NCBI RefSeq assembly: GCF_006715305.1
Contig: NZ_VFMY01000001.1
Coordinates: 62,001 to 126,000 of the forward strand
Length of the DNA: 64,000 bases
DNA from: Arthrobacter sp. SLBN-100
GTDB lineage: Bacteria > Actinomycetota > Actinomycetes > Actinomycetales > Micrococcaceae
Direction: 5' to 3'
Position 1 is the first letter of the stretch. Each line of letters opens with the position of its first letter. Position numbers and translations under genes: made by a program. Shown here piece by piece: positions 9,297 through 16,648 of the stretch. The notes below the pieces were generated by a model, which saw nothing but the letters and a program-made list of their open reading frames with translations, was not told the DNA's origin and did no database searches.

Positions 9297-9773
9297 ATGG
9301 CTGGCCACAGAAACAACCCTGCCGATGGGGAATACGGCACTGGTGCGGCCAAGGCGTCGGAGACCACCTCGATCCATCTCACCCCGGTGACCGATGAACC
9401 TACCATCGCGCCCAAGTTGTCATCCGACGAGCGCAACTCGGTGGAGGCACTGCCGGCCGGTTCTGCGCTCCTCGTTGCGCACAGCGGCCCGAACGCCGGT
9501 GCCCGCTTCCTGCTCGACTCGGACGTCACCACAGCCGGGCGCCACCCCGATGCCGACATCTTCCTCGATGACGTCACCGTCTCCCGCCGGCACGTGGAAT
9601 TCCGGCGCACTGCCCGGAGCTTCGAAGTGGTGGACAAGAACAGCCTGAACGGCACCTACGTCAACCACGACCGCGTGGACAGCGTGGAGCTCAAGTCCGG
9701 CAGCGAAGTCCAGATCGGCAAGTTCCGCCTCACCTTCTACCTCAGCCCTGCCACCGCTGCAGGCCGCGGCTGA
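9297..9773 (+). CDS. garA: FHA-domain metabolic regulator GarA/OdhI
   Basis: GarA (OdhI in corynebacteria) binds and inhibits 2-oxoglutarate dehydrogenase and controls glutamate metabolism; phosphorylation of its N-terminal Thr pair makes the FHA domain bind its own tail and switches it off. The 158-residue product has ETTSIHL at residues 22-28, matching the kinase target, and an FHA domain at about residues 60-140 with TTAGRHPDADIFLDD, VSRRHVEF and NSLNGTYVN. ATG 9297 is preceded by AGAGGAGGAG. A PASTA Ser/Thr kinase is encoded at 24446-26530; whether it is the GarA kinase is unknown. Confidence 0.92.
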   Translation: MAGHRNNPADGEYGTGAAKASETTSIHLTPVTDEPTIAPKLSSDERNSVEALPAGSALLVAHSGPNAGARFLLDSDVTTAGRHPDADIFLDDVTVSRRHVEFRRTARSFEVVDKNSLNGTYVNHDRVDSVELKSGSEVQIGKFRLTFYLSPATAAGRG

Positions 9774-9790
9774 TCCGGGGACCGCTGCCT

Positions 9791-10513
9791 GTGGCAATGG
9801 CACAACCGGAACGCCGGGGACCGCAGGTCCTGAACATCGGCGAAGTCCTCGCCCAGCTCAGCGGCGACTTCCCGGGCATGACAGCGTCAAAAATCCGGTT
9901 CCTTGAGGAAAAAGGGCTGATTAATCCCCGGCGTACCCCTGCGGGTTACCGCCAGTATTCCGACGGCGACGTGGAGCGCCTGCGCTTCGTCCTGGCTTTG
10001 CAGCGGGACCAGTACCTGCCCCTGAAAGTCATCAAAGACTACCTTGACGCCATTGACAGGGGGGAGCGTCCGGAAAACCTGCCGCCCGGCGTCGTGGTTT
10101 CGCCGCGGATCGTGTCGGATGAACTGGCGGCAGAACTGCAGAGCCGGGGGCGCAAGCTCAGTGAGGAACAGCTGCGGACGGAGTCCGGTGCCAGCGTCCC
10201 GCTGCTCCAGGCCCTGCTGAGTTTCGGCCTCATCAGCCACTCCAACGGACAGTTTGACGAGCCCGCCCTCCAGGTGGCCCGGGCCTGCGTGCAGCTGGAA
10301 AGCCACGGGCTTGAACCGCGGCACCTGCGTCCCTTCCAGGCAGCTGCCGAACGGGAGTTCGGGCTGGTGGAACGTGCAGTGGCGCCGCTTGCCTCGCGCA
10401 AGGACGCCGCCTCGCAAGCGCGCGCGGCGGAGGCTGCCCGTGAAATCAGCGACCTCTGCCTTACCCTGCACCGGGCTCTGGTGCAGGACCACATCTCACG
10501 CATGGACATCTGA
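9791..10513 (+). CDS. ftsR: MerR-family regulator, FtsR/Rv1828 type
   Basis: The product is a MerR-type DNA-binding protein. The helix-turn-helix lies near residues 25-60 (MTASKIRFLEEKGLINPRR followed by GYRQYSDGDVERL), and the C-terminal half is a helical dimerisation/effector region. In Corynebacterium glutamicum the protein in this place next to odhI, FtsR, activates ftsZ; the M. tuberculosis equivalent is Rv1828. The start is GTG 9791 (ATG 9797 is an alternative two codons in). It overlaps the next gene by one base (TGATG). A function on ftsZ here is inferred from position and family; a shared sequence box before ftsZ supports it weakly. Confidence 0.85.
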   Translation: MAMAQPERRGPQVLNIGEVLAQLSGDFPGMTASKIRFLEEKGLINPRRTPAGYRQYSDGDVERLRFVLALQRDQYLPLKVIKDYLDAIDRGERPENLPPGVVVSPRIVSDELAAELQSRGRKLSEEQLRTESGASVPLLQALLSFGLISHSNGQFDEPALQVARACVQLESHGLEPRHLRPFQAAAEREFGLVERAVAPLASRKDAASQARAAEAAREISDLCLTLHRALVQDHISRMDI

Positions 10514-11016
10514 TGATTGAAGTTGAGATCGTAGGCGTTCGGATCGAACTGCCTTCCAACCAGCCACTGGTCCTCCTGCGGGAGATGCACGGCGAACGCC
10601 ACGTGCCCATCTGGATCGGAACCCCGGAAGCAAGCGCCATCGCACTCGCCCAGCAAGGGGTTGTTCCGCCCAGGCCCATGACCCACGACCTCCTCGTGGA
10701 CGTAGTCGAGTCGCTGGGCCATTCAGTGGTCAGCGTGAATATCGTGGCGGTGGAGGACAACATCTTCTACGGCCAGCTCCAGTTTGAGAACGGCACCACC
10801 GTGAGCTCCCGTGCCTCCGATGCACTCGCCATCGCCCTGCGTGCCAAGTGCCGCATCTGGTGTGCGGACTCGGTCATGGACGAAGCCGGCGTGCGGATCA
10901 CCGAGCACGATGAGGGGGAGGACACGGAGCCCGGCCCCACCGTGGACGAAGAGCGCGAACTGCGCCGCTTCCGCGAGTTCCTGGACGACGTGGAGCCCGA
11001 GGATTTCGACGGCTGA
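10513..11016 (+). CDS. Bifunctional nuclease (BFN/DUF151) family protein
   Basis: The 167-residue product is a BFN-domain protein, recognised by VGVRIELPSNQPLVLLRE, the strand LPIWIG-like VPIWIGTPEASAIALA, and VSSRASDALAIALR. Plant and bacterial members have been described with RNase/DNase activity, but the cellular role in actinobacteria (Rv1829 equivalent) is not settled. The last 35 residues are highly acidic. It is translationally coupled to the upstream MerR gene (TGATG) and the next MerR gene follows after a 236-bp regulatory gap. Confidence 0.85.
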   Translation: MIEVEIVGVRIELPSNQPLVLLREMHGERHVPIWIGTPEASAIALAQQGVVPPRPMTHDLLVDVVESLGHSVVSVNIVAVEDNIFYGQLQFENGTTVSSRASDALAIALRAKCRIWCADSVMDEAGVRITEHDEGEDTEPGPTVDEERELRRFREFLDDVEPEDFDG

Positions 11017-11020
11017 GGTC

Positions 11021-11042
11021 ACGTTAAGGTTAAAGTTGAGGA
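11021..11042 (+). promoter_or_regulatory. Putative MerR-type box before the resR-like gene
   Basis: The sequence GTTAAGGTT (11023-11031) followed by AAAGTTGA (11032-11039) lies in the gap before the second MerR gene. GTTAAGGTT recurs at 47501-47509 in front of ftsZ, and AAAGTTGA recurs at 9249-9256 before garA. A binding function is inferred. Confidence 0.4.
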
Positions 11043-11252
11043 TGAAAGTTCCGACACGCCTCTTTGAACCGGCCAACGTCTTTGACCTTGGGTCCCTGCG
11101 GGCCTAACGTCGAAGTATCAAGTTCCCATTGCTTACGGCAGCCGCGCAGGTCACACTGGGAAGTGCGCCCCGCGGAAATTACAGGCATGGTCTTCGTACC
11201 TGTTCCTGCCGCTGCAGTAGTTCACGGGGGGCTTATGACAAGGAGGATCCAG

Positions 11253-11846
11253 GTGAGTCCCAAAGGCGAAGCAGGCGGGCTGAAGCAGCCCACGGCTGGT
11301 GTTGCTATGCCCGCGAGCGGTGCCCAGGGCCTCCTGTTCACTGAAGACCTTCCAGTCCTGGACGAGGACGCCGGATACCGGGGTCCCACCGCCTGCAAGG
11401 CCGCAGGCATCACCTACCGGCAGTTGGACTACTGGGCACGTACGGGGCTGGTTGAGCCCGCCGTCCGCGGTGCCGCCGGCTCGGGGTCCCAGCGCCTGTA
11501 CGGCTTCCGCGACATCCTGGTGCTGAAGGTGGTTAAGCGCCTCCTGGACACCGGCGTGTCGCTGCAGCAGATCCGCACGGCCGTTGAGCACCTGCGTGAG
11601 CGCGGCGTGGAAGACCTCGCCCAAATCACCCTGATGAGCGACGGCGCCAGCGTGTATGAGTGCACCTCGGCGGACGAAGTGATTGACCTGGTGCAGGGCG
11701 GCCAGGGTGTGTTCGGCATCGCCGTGGGACGCGTGTGGCGCGAAGTGGAAGGCAGCCTGGCATCGCTGCCCAGTGAGCACGCTGCAGAGCAGTCCTTTCC
11801 CGACGACGAACTGAGCAAGCGGCGGGCAACCCGCAAGATCAGCTGA
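11253..11846 (+). CDS. MerR-family regulator, ResR/Rv1830 type
   Basis: This is a second MerR-type regulator (197 residues), equivalent by order to Rv1830 (ResR), which in mycobacteria affects growth and cell-division timing. The DNA-binding domain is at about residues 40-90: GPTACKAAGITYRQLDYWAR, then SQRLYGFRDILVLKVVKRLL; the following helix QQIRTAVEHLRERGVEDL starts the dimerisation part. GTG 11253 is chosen because AGGAGG (11241-11246) lies 6 bases upstream; ATG 11235 would add six residues. A 236-bp gap from the BFN gene suggests its own promoter. A perfect 24-bp hairpin ends it. Confidence 0.85.
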   Translation: MSPKGEAGGLKQPTAGVAMPASGAQGLLFTEDLPVLDEDAGYRGPTACKAAGITYRQLDYWARTGLVEPAVRGAAGSGSQRLYGFRDILVLKVVKRLLDTGVSLQQIRTAVEHLRERGVEDLAQITLMSDGASVYECTSADEVIDLVQGGQGVFGIAVGRVWREVEGSLASLPSEHAAEQSFPDDELSKRRATRKIS

Positions 11847-11847
11847 C

Positions 11848-11900
11848 GGTTTAACGGAAGAAGCCGCTCTCCCACGGAGAGCGGCTTCTTCCGTTAAACC
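11848..11900. terminator. Bidirectional hairpin between two convergent genes
   Basis: A perfect 24-bp stem (11848-11871 with 11877-11900) has a 5-base loop CCACG. It lies exactly between the stop of the resR-like gene and the stop of the minus-strand parA gene. There is no long T run on either side, so it may act as an mRNA 3'-end stabiliser as well as a terminator. Confidence 0.8.
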
Positions 11901-11907
11901 TGACTCT

Positions 11908-12738
11908 CTACCTGGCCCGGCTGCGCAGGCCGCTTCCCACCGCCATAAGATTTGCCAGCAGTTCGTCAAAGAGGGCGGCTGCAGACTTTGCGGACTCGCC
12001 CGGCCAGTGGTGCACGGGGTGCGCTGCGCCTTGGATCTGCTGCCAGTTTGCCTGCTCGGGAATTCTCGGGCTCAGCAGGAGCTCACCGAACATCGATTCC
12101 ATCTCGGCCAGCCGGTAGCTGTGTTCCGAGGAACCGGACCGGACCCGGTTAGCGATGATGCCCGCCGGTGAAAGGTTGGGCGCGAACTCTTGGCGGAAAA
12201 GCTGGATGGCCCGCATGGTCCGCTCTGTACCGGCCACGGAGAACAAGCCCGGTTCGGCAACCAGGGCCACCTTGTCGCTGGCTGACCACGCCATGCGGGT
12301 CAGGCCGTTGAGGGACGGCGGGCAGTCGATCAGGACCAGTTGGTAGTCGGGTGCACCAGCCAGCACCGTGGACAGCCGGCGGAGGTCGCGGCGGCTGAGG
12401 TCCGGGCGGTCATAAATTCCGGTATAGGCAGAGCCCACGGCGACATCCAGGACCGCCGGACCGGAGCCGTTGGAGTGGGCGAGCGCCGTCCAGCTGCTGC
12501 CCGCAACGTTGTCTGCCAGCTTGGCGCGGCGGGCGTTCTTGAGCATCCTGCCAATGTCGAGCTGGTCGCCGGGCTGAACGCCCAGTGCGGTGGTCGCATC
12601 CGCGTGCGGATCAAGGTCCACCACCAGCGTGCGGACGCCTGCGGCAAGCGCGGCAGATGCCAATCCTGTGGTGACGGAAGTCTTGCCGACTCCACCCTTG
12701 AGGCTGCTGATGCTGACTACTTGCACTTGAGAGACCAA
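11908..12738 (-). CDS. ParA-family ATPase, orphan
   Basis: The 276-residue product is a complete ParA-type ATPase. It has the deviant Walker A motif LKGGVGKTS with the signature lysine near residue 15, Walker A' VVDLDPHADATTALG, and Walker B LVLIDCPPS. No parB or centromere-like repeat is adjacent, so it is not the main chromosomal parAB pair; its cargo is unknown. It is divergent from pyc with a 289-bp gap and ends in a shared bidirectional hairpin. The start is annotated at the first in-frame codon of MVSQVQVVSISSLKGG; the exact start is not fixed by a clear ribosome binding site. Confidence 0.85.
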   Translation of the reverse strand: MVSQVQVVSISSLKGGVGKTSVTTGLASAALAAGVRTLVVDLDPHADATTALGVQPGDQLDIGRMLKNARRAKLADNVAGSSWTALAHSNGSGPAVLDVAVGSAYTGIYDRPDLSRRDLRRLSTVLAGAPDYQLVLIDCPPSLNGLTRMAWSASDKVALVAEPGLFSVAGTERTMRAIQLFRQEFAPNLSPAGIIANRVRSGSSEHSYRLAEMESMFGELLLSPRIPEQANWQQIQGAAHPVHHWPGESAKSAAALFDELLANLMAVGSGLRSRAR

Positions 12739-13027
12739 AACCTAACGCCGGATGCCGGTTGGGGGTAATGTTTGCTGCGGCAGCGCCGAAGCCGGACGGT
12801 CCTGCCGCCCTACTCATCATATGTGGACGCGTCGGCGAATCCTGCTTTATCGGGCGTCGGCATGGCACCCACTGTGCTGCTGGGGGCGGTTTCCGCCCGG
12901 CCCGGCTGAAGGGTTCGGGACATGACGGGGAAATCTGTGACGGTGGCCACAAAGATTTGTGTTTGTCCTTGCAGGTCCTAGACACTGTGACCACTCACCG
13001 ATCCACCCGCAATGATGCAGGAGAAGT

Positions 13028-16000
13028 ATGTTTTCCAAAGTTCTGGTGGCCAACCGCGGCGAAATCGCGATCAGGGCCTTCCGCGCCGGCTACGAGCTGG
13101 GCGCCAAGACCGTTGCTGTTTTCCCCCAAGAGGACAGGAACTCGATCCACCGCCAGAAGGCGGACGAGGCCTACCTGATTGGCGAAGAGGGCCACCCCGT
13201 CCGTGCGTACCTGGACGTTGCCGAAATAGTGCGGGTGGCAAAGGAGTCCGGCGCGGACGCCATCTACCCCGGCTACGGGTTCCTCTCTGAAAACCCGGAC
13301 CTGGCCCGCGCGGCCAAGGACGCGGGCATCACCTTTGTTGGTCCGCCGGCCGAGGTACTGGAACTGGCAGGCAACAAAGTGGCGGCACTGAAGGCCGCCC
13401 GTGAGGCCGGCGTACCGGTCCTCAAGTCCAGTGAGCCCTCAAAGGACCTGGACGAGCTCCTTGCGGCGGCCGATGAAATCGGCTTCCCCATCTTCGCCAA
13501 GGCTGTGGCCGGTGGCGGCGGGCGCGGCATGCGCCGGGTGGACACACGTGAAGCCCTGCCTGAGGCATTGCAATCCGCCATGCGCGAAGCCGATGCGGCG
13601 TTCGGCGATCCCACCATGTTCCTCGAGCAGGCAGTCCTGCGGCCGCGGCACATCGAAGTGCAGATCCTGGCCGACGCTGAGGGCAACGTGATGCACCTCT
13701 TTGAACGGGATTGCTCCATCCAGCGGCGCCACCAGAAAGTGATTGAGATCGCCCCGGCTCCCAACCTGGACGAGGGCATCAGGCAGGCCCTGTACCGGGA
13801 CGCCGTCAAGTTCGCCAAGGCCCTGAACTATGTCAACGCCGGCACCGTTGAGTTCCTCGTGGACACCGTGGGTGAGCGGGCGGGCCAGCACGTCTTCATC
13901 GAGATGAACCCCCGTATCCAGGTGGAGCACACGGTGACGGAAGAGGTCACCGACGTGGACCTCGTCCAGGCGCAGATGCGCATCGCCGCGGGCGAGACCC
14001 TGGCTGACCTTGGCCTCTCCCAGGACACGGTCAAGCTGCGCGGCGCCGCGCTGCAGAGCCGTATCACCACGGAAGACCCGGCCAATGGCTTCCGCCCTGA
14101 CGTTGGAAAGATCACCGGCTACCGCTCCGCCGGCGGTGCGGGTGTACGGCTCGACGGCGGCACTGTCTACTCGGGTGCCGAAATCAGCCCGCACTTCGAC
14201 TCCATGCTGGTTAAGCTCACCTGCCGCGGCAGGGATTACCCGGCCGCCGTGGCACGTGCACGCCGTGCCCTCGCGGAATTCCGGATCCGCGGCGTCTCCA
14301 CCAACATCTCCTTCCTGCAGGCTGTGCTTGACGATCCCGACTTCATCGCCGGCGACGTGGCCACGTCCTTCATCGACGAGCGCCCGGAATTGCTCAAGGC
14401 CCGGGTCTCTGCCGACCGCGGCACCAAGCTCCTCACCTGGCTGGCGGACGTCACCGTCAACAAGCCCAACGGCGAGCTGACCGTCCACTCGAACCCTGCC
14501 AGCAAGCTCCCGTCCGTCAAGGACCAGCCGGCGGCACCGGGCTCGCGGCAGAAGCTCCTGGAGCTCGGGCCGGCTGGCTTCGCCACAGCGCTTCGTGAGC
14601 AGAACGCGGTGGCCGTCACGGACACCACCTTCCGCGACGCACACCAGTCGCTGCTTGCCACCCGCGTCCGGACCCGGGACCTCGTCGCGGCCGGCCCCGC
14701 AGTCACCGCACTCTTGCCGGAGCTGCTGTCCGTTGAAGCCTGGGGCGGTGCCACGTATGACGTCGCCCTGCGGTTCCTGGGCGAAGATCCCTGGGACCGT
14801 CTGGCTGCCCTGCGCCAGGCGCTCCCGAACGTCTGCCTGCAGATGCTCCTGCGCGGCCGGAACACCGTGGGGTACACGCCCTACCCCGAAGAGGTCACCG
14901 AAGCCTTCGTTAACGAGGCCGCGGCAACCGGCATCGATATCTTCCGGATCTTCGACGCCTTGAACGATGTCAGCCAGATGGCACCGGCCATCCGTGCCGT
15001 GCGGGCCACCGGCACCGCCGTGGCGGAAGTGGCGCTCTGCTACACGGGCGACATGCTGGACCCCAACGAGAAGCTCTACACGCTGGACTACTACCTGGAG
15101 CTCGCCCAAAAGATCGTTGACGCCGGAGCCCACATCCTGGCGATCAAGGACATGGCCGGCCTGCTGCGCCCGGCGGCAGCTGCGAAACTGGTGTCGGCGC
15201 TCCGGGAACGCTTCGACCTTCCGGTGCACCTGCACACCCACGACACCGCAGGAGGCCAGCTGGCCACCCTGCTGGCTGCCGCGGATGCCGGCGTGGACGC
15301 CGTCGACGTCGCCTCGGCATCGTTGGCCGGAACCACCAGCCAGCCGTCAGCGTCGGCCCTGGTGGCAGCGCTGGCACACACCCCGCGGGACACCGGCCTC
15401 AGCCTGGAAGCCGTCAGCTCGCTGGAACCGTACTGGGAAGCTGTGCGCCGCGTCTACGCACCGTTCGAGTCCGGGCTGCCGGGTCCCACAGGCCGGGTGT
15501 ACCAGCACGAGATCCCGGGCGGGCAGCTCTCGAACCTGCGCCAGCAGGCCATGGCACTGGGGCTGGGGGAGCGCTTTGAAGCGATCGAGGACATGTACAC
15601 CGCAGCGGACCGTATCCTGGGCCACCTGGTCAAGGTCACGCCGTCCTCGAAGGTGGTGGGCGACCTCGCCCTGCACCTGGTGGGCCTGAACGCAGACCCG
15701 GCGGACTTCAACGAGAACCCGCAGAACTACGACATCCCCGATTCGGTCATCGGATTCCTGTCCGGCGAACTCGGTGACCCTCCCGGCGGCTGGCCCGAGC
15801 CCTTCCGCACCAAAGCCCTCCAGGGCCGCAGCGTGAAGGTCCGGGACGTGGAGCTCAGCGCCGAAGACAGCGCTGCCCTGAAGTCCGATTCGAAGACCCG
15901 CCAGCACACCCTGAACCGGCTGCTTTTCGATGGCCCCACCAAGGACTACCTGAAGAGCGTGGAGACCTACGGCAACATCTCGGTGCTGGATACCCGCGAC

Positions 16001-16426
16001 TACCTGTACGGCCTCCAGCGCGGCAAGGAGCACGAGATCCAGCTGGAGAAGGGCGTCCGGCTGATCGCGTCCCTCGAAGCCGTGTCCGAACCCGACGAAA
16101 AGGGCATGCGCACGGTCATGTGCACCCTGAACGGCCAGTCCCGTCCAGTGGTGGTCCGCGACCGTTCCGTGGTCAGCAACGTCAAGGCGGCCGAGAAGGC
16201 AGACCCCGGCCAGCCGGGCCACGTGGCAGCCCCGTTCGCCGGTGCCGTGACGGTCACGGTCAAGCCCGGTGACGAGGTCAAGGCGGGCGACACCGTGGCA
16301 ACCATTGAGGCAATGAAGATGGAGGCATCCATCACGACGCCCGTAGCCGGCAAGGTTTCCCGGCTCGCCATCTCCGCGGTGGAGCCGGTGCAGGGTGGAG
16401 ACCTGCTGCTGGTGGTGGAGCAGTAG
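13028..16426 (+). CDS. pyc: Pyruvate carboxylase
   Basis: Pyc carboxylates pyruvate to oxaloacetate with ATP and biotin, the main anaplerotic step in many actinobacteria. The 1132-residue product has the full single-chain layout: biotin carboxylase/ATP-grasp domain (about 1-450; FAKAVAGGGGRGMR, HIEVQILAD, EMNPRIQVEHTVTEE), carboxyltransferase domain (about 530-800; TDTTFRDAHQSLLATR, the metal-binding HLHTHDTAG), a PC tetramerisation region, and the biotinyl domain with EAMKMEAS, biotin on Lys 1097. ATG 13028 is preceded by AGGAG. It is monocistronic: a terminator hairpin follows at 16446-16483. Confidence 0.97.
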   Translation: MFSKVLVANRGEIAIRAFRAGYELGAKTVAVFPQEDRNSIHRQKADEAYLIGEEGHPVRAYLDVAEIVRVAKESGADAIYPGYGFLSENPDLARAAKDAGITFVGPPAEVLELAGNKVAALKAAREAGVPVLKSSEPSKDLDELLAAADEIGFPIFAKAVAGGGGRGMRRVDTREALPEALQSAMREADAAFGDPTMFLEQAVLRPRHIEVQILADAEGNVMHLFERDCSIQRRHQKVIEIAPAPNLDEGIRQALYRDAVKFAKALNYVNAGTVEFLVDTVGERAGQHVFIEMNPRIQVEHTVTEEVTDVDLVQAQMRIAAGETLADLGLSQDTVKLRGAALQSRITTEDPANGFRPDVGKITGYRSAGGAGVRLDGGTVYSGAEISPHFDSMLVKLTCRGRDYPAAVARARRALAEFRIRGVSTNISFLQAVLDDPDFIAGDVATSFIDERPELLKARVSADRGTKLLTWLADVTVNKPNGELTVHSNPASKLPSVKDQPAAPGSRQKLLELGPAGFATALREQNAVAVTDTTFRDAHQSLLATRVRTRDLVAAGPAVTALLPELLSVEAWGGATYDVALRFLGEDPWDRLAALRQALPNVCLQMLLRGRNTVGYTPYPEEVTEAFVNEAAATGIDIFRIFDALNDVSQMAPAIRAVRATGTAVAEVALCYTGDMLDPNEKLYTLDYYLELAQKIVDAGAHILAIKDMAGLLRPAAAAKLVSALRERFDLPVHLHTHDTAGGQLATLLAAADAGVDAVDVASASLAGTTSQPSASALVAALAHTPRDTGLSLEAVSSLEPYWEAVRRVYAPFESGLPGPTGRVYQHEIPGGQLSNLRQQAMALGLGERFEAIEDMYTAADRILGHLVKVTPSSKVVGDLALHLVGLNADPADFNENPQNYDIPDSVIGFLSGELGDPPGGWPEPFRTKALQGRSVKVRDVELSAEDSAALKSDSKTRQHTLNRLLFDGPTKDYLKSVETYGNISVLDTRDYLYGLQRGKEHEIQLEKGVRLIASLEAVSEPDEKGMRTVMCTLNGQSRPVVVRDRSVVSNVKAAEKADPGQPGHVAAPFAGAVTVTVKPGDEVKAGDTVATIEAMKMEASITTPVAGKVSRLAISAVEPVQGGDLLLVVEQ

Positions 16427-16445
16427 AGCCACTGGGCTAGTCATA

Positions 16446-16483
16446 CAACGAGAGGGTCCCCCGTCAGGAGGACCCTCTCGTTG
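16446..16483 (+). terminator. Terminator hairpin after pyc
   Basis: A 14-bp perfect stem (16446-16459 with 16470-16483) with a 10-base loop lies 20 bases after the pyc stop. The T run after it is short. Confidence 0.8.
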
Positions 16484-16524
16484 CGTTTGCCGCCTCAGCC
16501 ACCGACTGGCCCCACAGCGTGTAC

Positions 16525-16634
16525 AGGCGGTCCCGGTCCGGCAGCGTGCGTAAAAGGGGCCCCGCGCCCCTGCTCGCCGCGAAGCGGCCTTAGCGGGGCG
16601 CGGGGAATAGCACGCAGAGGATCGGGGACCGCCT
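16525..16634. repeat. Large nested inverted repeat between convergent pyc and acyl-CoA ligase genes
   Basis: Four pairs of arms are nested symmetrically: AGGCGGTCCC (16525-16534) with GGGACCGCCT (16625-16634), GCGTGC (16544-16549) with GCACGC (16610-16615), CCCCGCGCCCC (16560-16570) with GGGGCGCGGGG (16595-16605), and GCCGC (16576-16580) with GCGGC (16584-16588) around a GAA loop. The whole folds into one long interrupted hairpin or cruciform. It may end transcription from both sides, or be a copy of a dispersed element. Confidence 0.7.
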
Positions 16635-16648
16635 CGTCAGCGGACGGC

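Noticed and set aside
10513..11016. A typical toxin or nuclease defence gene (because of the BFN nuclease name)
   Set aside because: The gene is part of a conserved core block with garA and two MerR genes across actinobacteria, not a defence island.
13439..15241. A 600-codon minus-strand open frame inside pyc
   Set aside because: It mirrors the strongly conserved pyc codons, has no recognisable motif and no ribosome binding site.
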